In this document: piece by piece, positions 53,737 to 63,729 of the stretch
Layout: every line of letters begins with the position of its first letter
How positions within the stretch are numbered: position 1 is the stretch's first letter
Notes under the pieces: model-generated
Seen by the model: the letters and a program-made list of their open reading frames with translations, nothing else
Databases searched by the model: none
Told to the model about the DNA's origin: nothing
From: Mycobacterium sp.
GTDB taxonomy: Bacteria > Actinomycetota > Actinomycetes > Mycobacteriales > Mycobacteriaceae
Length of the DNA: 64,000 bases
Reading direction: 5' to 3'
Assembly (NCBI GenBank): GCA_020438845.1
Contig: JAGQTV010000102.1
Location: 83,705-147,704, forward strand
Position numbers and translations under genes: made by a program

Positions 53737-54057
53737 ATGGAGAGGGGAGCTGCATTGAGGTCAGCTCGGTATACAACAATCCGCTGCGGGTCGGCTTTCG
53801 GTGGAATTGGCCTCGTGATCGCAGGCCCAGCAATCGCTATCGGCATTGCCGCGTCCACCGGCACTGCTCCTGCGCAGGCTGATCCGGACTGCGCTCCACC
53901 TATGCAAGTGAACAGTGCTGGGGAATGCGTTACGAGCAACCCACTCGACGCGCGGTCGCCTGAGGGGGGATCCTCAGAGGCCTCGCAGGCTTGCGAAGCA
54001 GGCCAATTCGGATCGGAGTGGCTCAGCGTGCCGGTACAAGACCCCTGCACGAGCTGA
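53737..54057 (+). CDS. Small secreted hypothetical protein
   Basis: A 106-residue product from ATG 53,737 (GGGGAC upstream; ATG 53,716 adds seven residues). The signal peptide spans about 1-44, with hydrophobic core G-G-I-G-L-V-I-A-G-P-A-I-A-I-G-I-A and cleavage after A-Q-A. The mature part is about 60 residues with four cysteines in two pairs. No family recognised. It lies between the two 36-bp repeats. Confidence 0.65.
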   Translation: MERGAALRSARYTTIRCGSAFGGIGLVIAGPAIAIGIAASTGTAPAQADPDCAPPMQVNSAGECVTSNPLDARSPEGGSSEASQACEAGQFGSEWLSVPVQDPCTS

Positions 54058-54396
54058 CCAATCCCGTACCGGCGAGATCCCGCCAGGTGGCAGATCCGCT
54101 GGTGGACATGGTTGGGCTTCTCGGTTGCGGGGCGAACACTCGGCCGATAACTGGGCGCACAACGCAACTGCAATTCCTGCAAGATCCCTGGCCGGCATAA
54201 CGCCAAACCGGTGGGCACTCCGAGGATGCCCGGCGAACCCAAGCGGGTGCAACCAAGCCGGGCAGCCCACGGCAAGCCAGAGGTCGAAAAGTGATTGCTA
54301 TCAGCCCAGATAGGGCCGCCGTCTTTCGTGGAACAGCAAATGTGTGGTAGAACTTCAGCAAACAATCTTCATACGCGTCAGAGGGGTCCTGGACAC
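54058..54396. other. Gene-free stretch containing the second 36-bp repeat
   Basis: I see no intact gene here. The right repeat copy reads in frame as M-P-G-E-P-K-R-V-Q-P-S-R, then A-A-H-G-K-P-E-V-E-K and a TGA at 54,291-54,293, which looks like an alternative C-terminus of a LigD-like polymerase without the rest of the gene. Confidence 0.5.
54225..54260 (+). repeat. 36-bp perfect repeat, right copy
   Basis: It is identical to 53,252-53,287. The flanking sequence upstream is unrelated to the polymerase gene apart from a Pro-Arg/Pro-Lys codon pair just before the shared block. Confidence 0.9.
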
Positions 54397-56118
54397 ATGT
54401 CGAACGCTACTTGCAAGCGAGCCAGGAAGAGCCGCCTCCAACCGTACGCGTGGCTCGGTGCCGGTGCGGTGACGCTCAGTCTGGGTGCTGCGATGGTCGG
54501 CGGCACTGCCATCGCATTCGCGGATACCGGCACCGACTCTGCCTCCGCGTCGGACAGCTCTGCCACCGACACGTCGTCGCCGAAATCCTCCGCGGGCAAG
54601 AATTCGGCCACCAGGTCCTCACGGCGCAGCGCGCCTGATGCCTCGGCTGTCACCCGGCAGGCCAGGGGCCGCGCTGCGGTCGCACCGCCCGCTGCGCTGA
54701 CCAACGTGCCGAAGCCCGCCGCCGCCGTATCGCCCCGGTTGAGCCGCGGTTCGAAACCGAGCGCAGCCGCTGCCTCTAAATCAACCGCCTCGAACTCAAC
54801 TGCTGCGTCCCAAGCCTCCCCGGCCGCGGTGGCGAACCCGGCTGCCGATCCGTCCTACAACATGACGTCGTACCTGCCGGCGACGCCCATCGTTCCCGGT
54901 GCGCACGTGACCTTGGCGCTGGAGCAGATCGCTGCCGCGAAAACTGACCTCAACCAGGAGACCTTCGGTTCGGGCAAGGTCGTGGCGGGCGTTGCCGCGA
55001 TCGGCCCGCAACTGTTCCTTTCCGGGTCGGCCTTTGCGCTCGAGGCCTGGCAGACGCAGATGCCCAAAGCCCAGCAGAGGCTCGCCGACGCCCAGGGCAT
55101 CCCGGTCATGCACCAGATCGCACAGTTGAACCTGCAGATCACGATGGCGCTACCGACCCTCGCTCAGGTCGGTCTCTCCGGAGCGGCCCTGTTGATGCCG
55201 CTGGTGAACCTGCTGGGGGCGTCGACCGCCACAACCGAATCCCTGGTCAGCAGTGCTCGAAGCAACGGCAAGGTGTACGTATCCGTGCCGGTGACGATGA
55301 AGGCGAACACTGAGCCAGTCGTTTACATCTCGGTCAACGGCGGCAAGAAGGTCCCCGTGCTGGTGGATACCGGTTCGTCTGGCCTGGTGTTGACCCGCGA
55401 CGCCGTGGGCGCGGGTGACCTCGGCCCGGCGACCGGCACCGGCACCAGCGGTTACAGCGGCGGTCTGACCTACGACTACACCACCTACGACACGGTGGTC
55501 GACTTCGGCGGCGGCGCAGTCACCGAGCCCACCTCGGTCAACGTCGTCGACGCCGCCGACGCCCAGGCGTTCACGGACTACCTGGCGCCTGCGGGTGTTG
55601 TCGGTGTCCTTGGTGTGGGCGCCAACACTGCCGGCCCGGGCCCGAGTATCCCGACGACCTCGTTGCCTGGTGAACTCAGCGACGGCTTCACGCTCTACCA
55701 GAACAGGGGCCTCTTCGGTTTGCGTGGCGTGTTGATCTTCGGACCCAACCCATATCCGGTTCGGGTCTCGGTTCCAGGCACACCGGACGCCTACGTCCAG
55801 GTGGCGATCAACGACGGTCCTAAGCAGGATGCGAACGCGATCATCGACTCCGGCGGGGTGTACGGCACCCTGCCGGCCTATTTGATCGGTGGGGGATCCT
55901 CGGTGCCGTCGGGTACCAAGATCTCGGTCTACAACGGTGATGGATCGGTGCTGCTGTACACCTACACCGTCGGTGCCTCCGATGCGCCGACCGTGGTTGA
56001 TTCGGGCGAGTTGATGAACACCGGCTACATCCCGTTCCAGCAGGGGCCGGTCTACATCAATTACGCCGCTGACGCAGCGCCGGGCGGTATCGGCTCGACG
56101 GACTTCGTCTACCACTGA
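54397..56118 (+). CDS. Secreted pepsin-like aspartic protease (PecA-like catalytic domain)
   Basis: A 573-residue product from ATG 54,397. Residues 1-42 are a basic start and hydrophobic leader ending A-I-A-F-A-D, 43-150 a Ser/Ala/Thr-rich linker, and 150-270 a helical segment. Residues about 295-573 form a bilobal aspartic protease with Asp324 in V-D-T-G-S-S-G and Asp484 in I-I-D-S-G-G. Mycobacterial relatives with this domain (PecA/PE_PGRS35) carry a PE domain and cleave PE-PGRS substrates at the cell surface; here a Sec-type leader replaces it. The substrate is inferred only. Confidence 0.85.
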   Translation: MSNATCKRARKSRLQPYAWLGAGAVTLSLGAAMVGGTAIAFADTGTDSASASDSSATDTSSPKSSAGKNSATRSSRRSAPDASAVTRQARGRAAVAPPAALTNVPKPAAAVSPRLSRGSKPSAAAASKSTASNSTAASQASPAAVANPAADPSYNMTSYLPATPIVPGAHVTLALEQIAAAKTDLNQETFGSGKVVAGVAAIGPQLFLSGSAFALEAWQTQMPKAQQRLADAQGIPVMHQIAQLNLQITMALPTLAQVGLSGAALLMPLVNLLGASTATTESLVSSARSNGKVYVSVPVTMKANTEPVVYISVNGGKKVPVLVDTGSSGLVLTRDAVGAGDLGPATGTGTSGYSGGLTYDYTTYDTVVDFGGGAVTEPTSVNVVDAADAQAFTDYLAPAGVVGVLGVGANTAGPGPSIPTTSLPGELSDGFTLYQNRGLFGLRGVLIFGPNPYPVRVSVPGTPDAYVQVAINDGPKQDANAIIDSGGVYGTLPAYLIGGGSSVPSGTKISVYNGDGSVLLYTYTVGASDAPTVVDSGELMNTGYIPFQQGPVYINYAADAAPGGIGSTDFVYH

Positions 56119-56150
56119 CAGCGAGGTCTGTTACAGACCGCGCGGGCTAG

Positions 56151-56918
56151 TCAGCGGTTGAGGCGGTAGCGGCGCTTACCGGTCGGGCGCTTGTTGCGCA
56201 GACCGCCGGAGGTCTCGACGGTCGCAGAAGCCTCAACTGTTTCGGTGTCTGTCAGCTCCGTGATGTCAGCGTCGGTGACCTCGACTGCAGTCGTATCGAG
56301 TTCCGGCTCGGTGTCTGTTTCGGGCTCTGCCTGGGTGTCTGTTTCGGGCTCTGCCTGGGTGTCTGTTTCGGGCTCTGCCTGGGTGTCTGTTTCGAGTTCC
56401 GGTTCGAGGTCGGCATCTGCCTCCTCGGGTGTCGCACCCCGCTTGCCCCGCCGCCGCTTTTCCTTCTTCGGCTTGGGTGCCTTGGGCTCGGCCGGTGGTT
56501 TCTCGGCAACAAAGGACAGGGAGTAGGCAAGGACACCCAGAATCGCGATGGCACCCGCTGCGCCGTACACCGCGAACAGCCACACGCCGGCCGCGCCCAG
56601 GCCCAGCCAGATCTCGGCGATGGCGGGCACCAGGATCAGCGCCCCGCCCACGACCAGCAACAGTGCCGACCAGGCGCGAAACCTCAGTGCCAGTTCGGGA
56701 GTGTTCTCCGTCGGCTCGATCGAGCGCTGCAGGAGAAGGACCACCGGCACCGCCGCCAACGCGATCGGAACACCGGCTGCAATCCGGCCCGTGGTGGCGA
56801 GCGTGCCCGGGATGTCGCCGATAAGCACCCACCAGCGCGGGATCACGAAGAAGAAGTAAAGCAAGGCGCCGATCAGGATCAACGTGACGTGCAGGGCTGT
56901 GGCAGCGCGCCGCGTCAT
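56151..56918 (-). CDS. lucA: LucA-like membrane protein with acidic repeats
   Basis: A 255-residue protein from ATG 56,918 with GAGGAGGGG upstream. Four hydrophobic segments (about 10-32, 38-60, 80-100, 105-135) are followed by a basic Lys/Arg/Pro loop (K-P-K-K-E-K-R-R-R-G-K-R), three copies of A-E-P-E-T-D-T-Q and a basic C-terminus K-R-R-Y-R-L-N-R. Position next to serV and the aspartate aminotransferase gene fits Rv3723/LucA, which stabilises Mce1 and Mce4 importers for fatty acid and cholesterol uptake. The acidic repeats look like a lineage-specific addition. Confidence 0.82.
   Translation of the reverse strand: MTRRAATALHVTLILIGALLYFFFVIPRWWVLIGDIPGTLATTGRIAAGVPIALAAVPVVLLLQRSIEPTENTPELALRFRAWSALLLVVGGALILVPAIAEIWLGLGAAGVWLFAVYGAAGAIAILGVLAYSLSFVAEKPPAEPKAPKPKKEKRRRGKRGATPEEADADLEPELETDTQAEPETDTQAEPETDTQAEPETDTEPELDTTAVEVTDADITELTDTETVEASATVETSGGLRNKRPTGKRRYRLNR
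56311..56394. repeat. 24-bp tandem repeat in lucA 3' region
   Basis: Three perfect 24-bp copies (56,311-56,334, 56,335-56,358, 56,359-56,382) plus 12 bp encode the octapeptide A-E-P-E-T-D-T-Q on the minus strand. Confidence 0.92.
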
Positions 56919-56991
56919 GCCCCTCCTCGGTGGTATCAGGGGTCCGGGGTGCGACCCGCGCTGGAATTGCCGGTCGCACCCCGGACGGGTG

Positions 56992-57077
56992 CGGAGGATA
57001 GGGGATTTGAACCCCTGAGGGCTGTTAACCCAACCCGCGTTCCAGGCGAGCGCCATAGGCCACTAGGCGAATCCTCC
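56992..57077 (-). tRNA. serV: tRNA-Ser (anticodon GGA)
   Basis: On the minus strand the acceptor GGAGGAT (57,077-57,071) pairs with ATCCTCC (56,999-56,993), discriminator G at 56,992. The anticodon loop CTGGAAC gives GGA, with a long variable arm (GGTTGGGTTAACAGCCC). CCA is not encoded. The position between lucA and the Rv3722c homologue matches M. tuberculosis serV. Confidence 0.95.
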
Positions 57078-57122
57078 GTCGGCCATGTTAGCCGACCCGG
57101 CTGTACCCGGAATTCGCCTGCC

Positions 57123-57152
57123 TGTCACAGGCCCGAGCGGGAGTACTACACT
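57123..57152 (+). promoter_or_regulatory. Promoter of the 4.5S RNA gene
   Basis: The -10 TACACT is at 57,147-57,152 and a -35-like TGTCAC at 57,123-57,128, spacing 18 bp. Transcription would start near 57,159, the first base of the RNA stem. Confidence 0.5.
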
Positions 57153-57158
57153 CGCCAT

Positions 57159-57246
57159 GGACCCCGCGCGGCGTCCATCCTGTGAACTCCCCCAGGGCTG
57201 GAAGGCAGCAAGGGTCAACGGGCTCTGGCGGGTGCGCGGGGTCCCC
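57159..57246 (+). ncRNA. ffs: Signal recognition particle 4.5S RNA
   Basis: The closing stem GGACCCCGCG (57,159-57,168) pairs with CGCGGGGTCC (57,235-57,244). The SRP apical region contains the conserved GGAAGGCAGCAAGGGTCA (57,200-57,217) that binds Ffh. A short T-run (57,247-57,250) follows the stem. As part of SRP with Ffh it targets nascent membrane and exported proteins. Confidence 0.9.
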
Positions 57247-57255
57247 TTTTCGTGA

Positions 57256-58542
<1,287 letters not shown>

Positions 58543-58574
58543 GGGCTGTCAGGCGGGGTGGGTAGCCTGCTGAC

Positions 58575-60431
58575 GTGGCGCTCTACCGGAAGTACCGACC
58601 GGCGACCTTCGCTGAGGTGGTGGGCCAGGAACACGTCACCGAACCGCTGTCGACGGCGTTGGCGGCCGGCCGGATTAACCATGCCTACCTGTTCTCGGGC
58701 CCACGTGGCTGCGGCAAGACCTCCTCGGCGCGCATCCTCGCCCGCTCGCTGAACTGCGTGCAAGGTCCCACCCCGGCGCCGTGTGGGGTGTGCGACTCGT
58801 GTGTATCGCTGGGGACGGGCGGCAGCGGTTCAATCGACGTCGTCGAACTCGATGCGGCCAGCCACGGCGGTGTCGACGACACCCGTGAACTGCGCGACCG
58901 CGCCTTCTATGCGCCCGCGCAGAGCCGCTACCGCATCTTCATCGTCGACGAAGCGCACATGGTCACCACCGCGGGTTTCAATGCGCTGCTGAAGATTGTC
59001 GAGGAACCGCCGGAGCATCTGATCTTCGTCTTCGCCACCACCGAACCGGAGAAGGTCTTGCCGACCATCCGCTCGCGAACCCATCACTATCCTTTCCGGC
59101 TGCTGGCACCGCGGACCATGCGTGGTCTCATTGAAAGGATTCTGGATTCCGAGCACGTCGACGTCGACGACGCGGTGTTTCCGCTGGTCATCAGGGCTGG
59201 TGGTGGGTCGCCGCGCGATACCTTAAGCGTGCTCGATCAGCTGCTGGCCGGGGCGCAGGACAACCGGGTGCACTACCAGCGGGCGCTGGCCTTGCTCGGG
59301 GCCACCGACGTCGCGTTGATCGACGACGCCGTGGACGCCCTGGCCGCCGGGGACGCCGCAGCGTTGTTCGGCGCGGTCGAGTCGGTGATCGACGCCGGAC
59401 ATGACCCCCGTCGGTTCGCCACCGACCTGCTCGAACGTTTCCGCGACCTCATCGTCCTGCAGGCGGTTCCAGATGCCGCCAGCCGCGGCGTGGTGGATGC
59501 CCCCGCCGACGTATTGGACCGGATGCGCGACCAGGCAGCTCGCATCGGGTCGGCCACGCTGGCCCGGTACGCCGAGGTGGTGCACGCGGGCCTGGGCGAA
59601 ATGCGTGGGGCCACCGCTCCGCGACTGCTGCTTGAGGTGGTCTGCGCGCGGCTGTTGCTTCCGTCGGCCAGCGATACCGAATCCGCTCTGCTGCAACGGG
59701 TCGAGCGTATTGAGAAGCGACTTGATATCTCGATCCCGGCCACTGAGGCGGCTTCGAGTGCGCCCGCGGCGCCACCCAAGCAATACGTCCGGAAAACGCA
59801 GGCCCCGGCCCCTCAACAGCCCCGAACGGCTGAACCACGCCGAACTCCTGAACCACCCCAAACGGCTGAACCGCCCCAGCCGCCCGCTGCGCCGCCCGCA
59901 CCCCCTCCTGCGGCGGCACCACCGCGTCCCTCCGCACCCCCACCCGCGGCACCGCCCGCGCCCCCGGCTGCTGCGCAGCCTGATGCCGCGGCTGTTCGTC
60001 AGGTGTGGTCCACGGTGCGGGAGAAGGTGCGCGAGCGCAGTCGCACCACCGAGGTCATGCTCGCCGGGGCGATCGTAAGGGCCGTGGATGACCACACGCT
60101 GGTGCTGTCACACGAGTCGGCGCCTTTGGCCAAGCGGTTGTGCGAGCAGCGCAACGCCGACGTGATCCGGGAGGCCCTCAAGGACGTCCTCGGGGTGGAC
60201 TGGCGGGTGCGCTGCGAGGTCGGTGCCGGCCTGTCGCTACCGGTCGTCGAGGCCACCGAGCCTCCCGTACCGGCATCCCAGCCCGACCCGGCGCAGCGAC
60301 AGCGCGCCGAAGAGGACAGCATGATCGCCGAAGTGGGACGCGACGAGGATGCCACACCCCGACGCGACCCCGAGGAAGCCGCGCTGGAGTTGTTGCAGGC
60401 CGAACTAGGAGCTCGGCGCATCGACGGCTGA
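58575..60431 (+). CDS. dnaX: DNA polymerase III subunits gamma/tau
   Basis: A 618-residue clamp-loader protein from GTG 58,575. Walker A G-P-R-G-C-G-K-T-S is at 42-50, the zinc module has Cys61, Cys70, Cys73 and Cys76, and Walker B is I-V-D-E-A-H (124-129). Domains II-III run to about 375. A Pro/Ala/Thr-rich linker (about 395-475) with repeated E-P-P-Q-T-A-E-like units is followed by the tau-type C-terminal domain (475-618). It loads the beta clamp and links polymerase cores. Confidence 0.94.
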   Translation: MALYRKYRPATFAEVVGQEHVTEPLSTALAAGRINHAYLFSGPRGCGKTSSARILARSLNCVQGPTPAPCGVCDSCVSLGTGGSGSIDVVELDAASHGGVDDTRELRDRAFYAPAQSRYRIFIVDEAHMVTTAGFNALLKIVEEPPEHLIFVFATTEPEKVLPTIRSRTHHYPFRLLAPRTMRGLIERILDSEHVDVDDAVFPLVIRAGGGSPRDTLSVLDQLLAGAQDNRVHYQRALALLGATDVALIDDAVDALAAGDAAALFGAVESVIDAGHDPRRFATDLLERFRDLIVLQAVPDAASRGVVDAPADVLDRMRDQAARIGSATLARYAEVVHAGLGEMRGATAPRLLLEVVCARLLLPSASDTESALLQRVERIEKRLDISIPATEAASSAPAAPPKQYVRKTQAPAPQQPRTAEPRRTPEPPQTAEPPQPPAAPPAPPPAAAPPRPSAPPPAAPPAPPAAAQPDAAAVRQVWSTVREKVRERSRTTEVMLAGAIVRAVDDHTLVLSHESAPLAKRLCEQRNADVIREALKDVLGVDWRVRCEVGAGLSLPVVEATEPPVPASQPDPAQRQRAEEDSMIAEVGRDEDATPRRDPEEAALELLQAELGARRIDG

Positions 60432-60441
60432 GCGGCAGCGG

Positions 60442-61728
60442 TCAGGGATTCCACCAAGGTCGCAGCGGCAGCCCGTTGTCGTTGCCTTTGCGGTCAAGCT
60501 TGACCGCCAGAACCTGGTGCAGCTGAACGGTGTTGGTTTCGAAACCAAGCCGCGAACCGGCCATGTAGAGACCCCACAGTTTGGCAACAGGTAGTCCTAC
60601 CTCGGCTACCGCCTCATCCCAATGTGCGACGAGATTGCGGCACCAGTCCCGTAGCGTCAGTGCATAGTGTTGGCGGAGATTCTCTTCATGAACCACCTCC
60701 AGGCCCACGTTTTGAGCTTCGGTGATGATCCGTCCCGAGCCGGTCAGCTCCCCGTCGGGGAAGATATACCGATCAATGAATTGTCCTGTGGCCCAAGCGC
60801 TATGGTTATCGGCCCGAGTGATGCAGTGGTTGAGCAGAAGACCGCCGTGACGGAGCTTTGACTGCAGGAACCGGAAGTACGACGGATAGTTGGCAACCCC
60901 GATGTGTTCGGTCAGCCCGATCGAGGACACCGCGTCGAAACCGCTCTCAAGCACGTCACGGTAATCGCTGTGTCGGATCTCGGCGTGGTCGGTCAGGCCC
61001 TCCTCCGCCAGTGCCTTCTGTCCCCACAGCGCCTGCTCGCGAGACAACGTCACGCCGATCACCTGAACCCCGCGCTGCGCCGCGTACCGCACCATGCCGC
61101 CCCAGCCGCAGCCGACGTCGAGCAACCGGTTCCCGGGCCGCAGCCGGAGCTTCTCAAACACCAGCCGGTACTTGTTGTCCTGGGCCTGCTCCAGCGTTGC
61201 CCCGGCATCGGAATAGCACGCGCAGGTGTAAGTCATCGAGGGTCCCAGTACCCATTCATAGAACTGATTGGACACGTCGTAGTGGTGTTGGATCGCCTCT
61301 GCGTCGCGCTTGCGGCTGTGCCGCAAACCCTCCGCGAAACGGCGCCAGCGCGGCCGTGCCTCCTGGGCGGGCGGGGCGATCGGTATCAGATGCCCAATGC
61401 CCAGCGAGCGGATCACCTCGAACAGCACCCGAGCCGGGGGCCGTTTCACGTCGAAGGCCGCCATCGCTTTCAGTAGTTCGTAGGGGTCACCCGGGTGGAC
61501 TCCGAGAAGCCGGAGGTCACCGGAGATGTATGCGCGGGCCAGGCCCAACTCCCCGGGGGCCGTGGCAAGGTAAGTGGTGCCGCGCGGGCTCTCCAGGTGT
61601 AACCCGAACTGAGCTTCGGCTGGGCCTGCGGTGCTGTTGTCGTAGGCGCTGAACTGCAGCGGAAGGTCTCCACCGGCCAGTAGCTGCACGCTCTCGGCCA
61701 AACTCAGCTTGCCTGCCGAGATCGTCAT
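60442..61728 (-). CDS. tmsB: SAM methyltransferase for 10-methylstearate (TmsB/BfaB; Rv3720 type)
   Basis: A 428-residue cyclopropane-fatty-acyl-synthase-family enzyme. The SAM site L-L-D-V-G-C-G-W-G-G is at 202-211, and H-H-Y-D-V-S-N-Q-F-Y (148-157) is the family substrate motif. With the neighbouring flavoprotein it is expected to methylate oleoyl chains of phospholipids and yield tuberculostearic acid; this is known for the tmsAB/bfaAB pair. Its ATG overlaps the flavoprotein stop by 4 bp. A cyclopropane-forming activity is the alternative. Confidence 0.83.
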   Translation of the reverse strand: MTISAGKLSLAESVQLLAGGDLPLQFSAYDNSTAGPAEAQFGLHLESPRGTTYLATAPGELGLARAYISGDLRLLGVHPGDPYELLKAMAAFDVKRPPARVLFEVIRSLGIGHLIPIAPPAQEARPRWRRFAEGLRHSRKRDAEAIQHHYDVSNQFYEWVLGPSMTYTCACYSDAGATLEQAQDNKYRLVFEKLRLRPGNRLLDVGCGWGGMVRYAAQRGVQVIGVTLSREQALWGQKALAEEGLTDHAEIRHSDYRDVLESGFDAVSSIGLTEHIGVANYPSYFRFLQSKLRHGGLLLNHCITRADNHSAWATGQFIDRYIFPDGELTGSGRIITEAQNVGLEVVHEENLRQHYALTLRDWCRNLVAHWDEAVAEVGLPVAKLWGLYMAGSRLGFETNTVQLHQVLAVKLDRKGNDNGLPLRPWWNP

Positions 61729-63107
61729 TGGTGCTGTACCGCCTTGTCATAGAGTTCGAGCAGGCGCGAGTCGGGATCGTAAGCCTTCTTCACCCTCTGA
61801 TAGTCGTTCCCACCGTAAAGCAGGTCAAACTCTGGGCGAGGGTAGTAGGCATCGGAATACAACGACTTGCGCCCGTCTAGATCGCTGACTTTGCGTTCTA
61901 TGCGGCGGTTGGTTTCTCCCGCACTGCCCTCCCCCGGACTGCCCTCGGCTGGGACCGATGACCAGAAGCCGACGTTGACGTAGGTACGCCCGAACTGCAA
62001 CGGGAACAGCGGCCAGCCGTCCGGATCCCGCAGCCGTAGCGGGCACAGCCACACCGGTTCGATGGGCACTTCGGCCAGAAACCAGCTCACGAATTCCTGG
62101 CAATGGGCGATCGGCACCTCGACGTCCTGCACCACCCGCTCCCGTGGTGGCCGTCCATGCCAGGCCTCGATGCGGTCGGCCACACCGAATCGCTGATCGA
62201 GGGCGATCAGCTTCCAATAGACGCTGCTCCGCCGGTAGCGCCGCGGCCAGAGCCGCCGTATCACCGGGTGCTGCGCCCCGAAGGCGCGGGAACACCAGAA
62301 CCAGTCGGTGTCCCAGCGCCAAAGGTAGTCGTGGATGGTCATCCGGTCGGGCTTTTCGCCGGCGGCATGCTGTATCGAGCGGTAGTAGATCTCTTGGCCG
62401 GTGTAGTCGCTGACCGGGCCGGGTGCGTCGGTCCGGGTGCCCAGGCAGAGGTAGCTTTCATCGGCGCTGAAAACCACGCCGTCGAGGTAGTCGACGGGCG
62501 TTCCGTCGTGACTGCCGGTGGCGACTATCTGGTCCATCGCCTCGACAAGCGCAGCCACGCTGTGAAAACGCAGGTGCGTGAGGGCGACGTAGGGCTTGAC
62601 CGGCTCCAGTTCGATCTTCAGTCGCACGGCATAGCCGAGCGAGCCGTAGGAATTCGGAAATGCCCGGAACAGGTCCGAGTTCTGGTCGCGGCTGACGGTC
62701 AGGATCTCGCCGGCCCCCGTCAGGATGTCCATTTCCAGGACCGATTCGTGCGGCATTCCGTTCCGGAACGAAGCCGATTCGATGCCCAACCCGGTCACGG
62801 CGCCACCGAGGGTGATGGTCTTCAATTGCGGAACCACCAAGGGGGACAACCCGGACCGCAAGGTGGCGGCCACCAAAGTCTCGTAAGTGCACATGCCATC
62901 AACCTCGGCCGTGCGGGTCGCCTCGTCGACTGCGATGACGCCGGTCAGCCCTGAGGTGTCCAGACCGGGGGCGTCATGCCGCGCGCGAGAACGAAACAGG
63001 TTGGATGTGGGCTTTTTCAGTCTTACCGGCGCACCGGGCGGGATGGCGCGATAGCTCTCCAGCAACCGGTGCCGCCCACTCCTGTGAGCCAACAGGCCTT
63101 CGGTCAC
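61725..63107 (-). CDS. tmsA: FAD-linked reductase for 10-methylstearate (TmsA/BfaA; Rv3719 type)
   Basis: A 460-residue protein from GTG 63,107. An N-terminal PCMH-type FAD-binding domain (about 25-190) contains T-L-G-G-A-V-T-G-L-G-I-E-S and G-S-L-G-Y-A-V-R-L-K. The remainder resembles DHCR24-like oxidoreductases (W-P-L-F-P-L-Q-F-G-R-T-Y-V-N). In the tms pathway it reduces the 10-methylene intermediate made by the methyltransferase encoded next. It is probably cytosolic or membrane-peripheral. The two genes are translationally coupled. Confidence 0.83.
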   Translation of the reverse strand: MTEGLLAHRSGRHRLLESYRAIPPGAPVRLKKPTSNLFRSRARHDAPGLDTSGLTGVIAVDEATRTAEVDGMCTYETLVAATLRSGLSPLVVPQLKTITLGGAVTGLGIESASFRNGMPHESVLEMDILTGAGEILTVSRDQNSDLFRAFPNSYGSLGYAVRLKIELEPVKPYVALTHLRFHSVAALVEAMDQIVATGSHDGTPVDYLDGVVFSADESYLCLGTRTDAPGPVSDYTGQEIYYRSIQHAAGEKPDRMTIHDYLWRWDTDWFWCSRAFGAQHPVIRRLWPRRYRRSSVYWKLIALDQRFGVADRIEAWHGRPPRERVVQDVEVPIAHCQEFVSWFLAEVPIEPVWLCPLRLRDPDGWPLFPLQFGRTYVNVGFWSSVPAEGSPGEGSAGETNRRIERKVSDLDGRKSLYSDAYYPRPEFDLLYGGNDYQRVKKAYDPDSRLLELYDKAVQHQ

Positions 63108-63199
63108 GTTGACTACGCTAGTCAGCGAACCGCGCCCGACGCTACTTCTGGCCGGCCGGGATTAGCCCACAGCGATGAATTTTGATGGGAGGAGTTGTG

Positions 63200-63643
63200 A
63201 TGGGAAATGTCAGTGCTTCCAGCACCGTCCTGATCGATGCGGATCCGGCTACCGTGCTCGATGCAGTCGCCGACTATCAGGGCGTGCGACCGAAGATTTT
63301 GTCGCCGCAGTACAGCGAATATCGGGTGCTTCAGGGTGGCCACGGCAGGGGAACCGTCGCGAGCTGGAAGCTGCAGGCCACCAAATCGCGGGTACGGAAG
63401 GTGCAGGCCGATGTTGACGTCGCCGGGCACACCGTCATCGAGAAGGACGCCAATTCGTCGATGGTCACCAACTGGACGGTCTCCCCGGCCGGCCCCGGCT
63501 CCAGTGTCACGGTCAAGACCACCTGGAACGGCGCAGACGGCGTGAAGGGTTTCTTCGAGAAGACCTTCGCTCCGCTGGGCCTGCGCAAGATCCAGGACGA
63601 GGTGCTCGCGAACCTCAAGAAAGAGGTCGAGACTACTCGCTAG
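63200..63643 (+). CDS. SRPBCC family protein (Rv3718c type)
   Basis: A 147-residue START/Bet v1-fold protein from ATG 63,200, with a strong GGGAGGAG upstream; GTG 63,197 is an alternative. The N-terminal A-S-S-T-V-L-I-D-A-D-P-A-T-V and C-terminal helix (F-F-E-K-T-F-A-P-L-G-L-R-K-I-Q-D-E) are typical of polyketide-cyclase/SRPBCC proteins, which bind hydrophobic ligands in a central cavity. It diverges from tmsA; a lipid-related role is plausible but unproven. Confidence 0.85.
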   Translation: MGNVSASSTVLIDADPATVLDAVADYQGVRPKILSPQYSEYRVLQGGHGRGTVASWKLQATKSRVRKVQADVDVAGHTVIEKDANSSMVTNWTVSPAGPGSSVTVKTTWNGADGVKGFFEKTFAPLGLRKIQDEVLANLKKEVETTR

Positions 63644-63729
63644 ACACCGACCATCGGTGCCCGGATTCCTGCCGGTGGGACTGTTCAGATTCGGTAGACG
63701 GCTATCGAAATCGTCACGTAGGAACTGCG

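Noticed and set aside
53333-53758. 141-codon plus-strand frame
   Set aside because: Composition is unlike a protein (many scattered Arg/Thr/His), it overlaps the better-reading frame at 53,430-53,681 and has no ribosome-binding site.
54225-54293. Short gene reading M-P-G-E-P-K-R-V
   Set aside because: It is the duplicated polymerase C-terminus and too short to stand alone; reported as a repeat instead.
59800-60000. Programmed frameshift for a gamma form of DnaX
   Set aside because: The GC-rich linker lacks an A-AAA-AAG type slippery run with hairpin; repeats there are just Pro/Ala codons.
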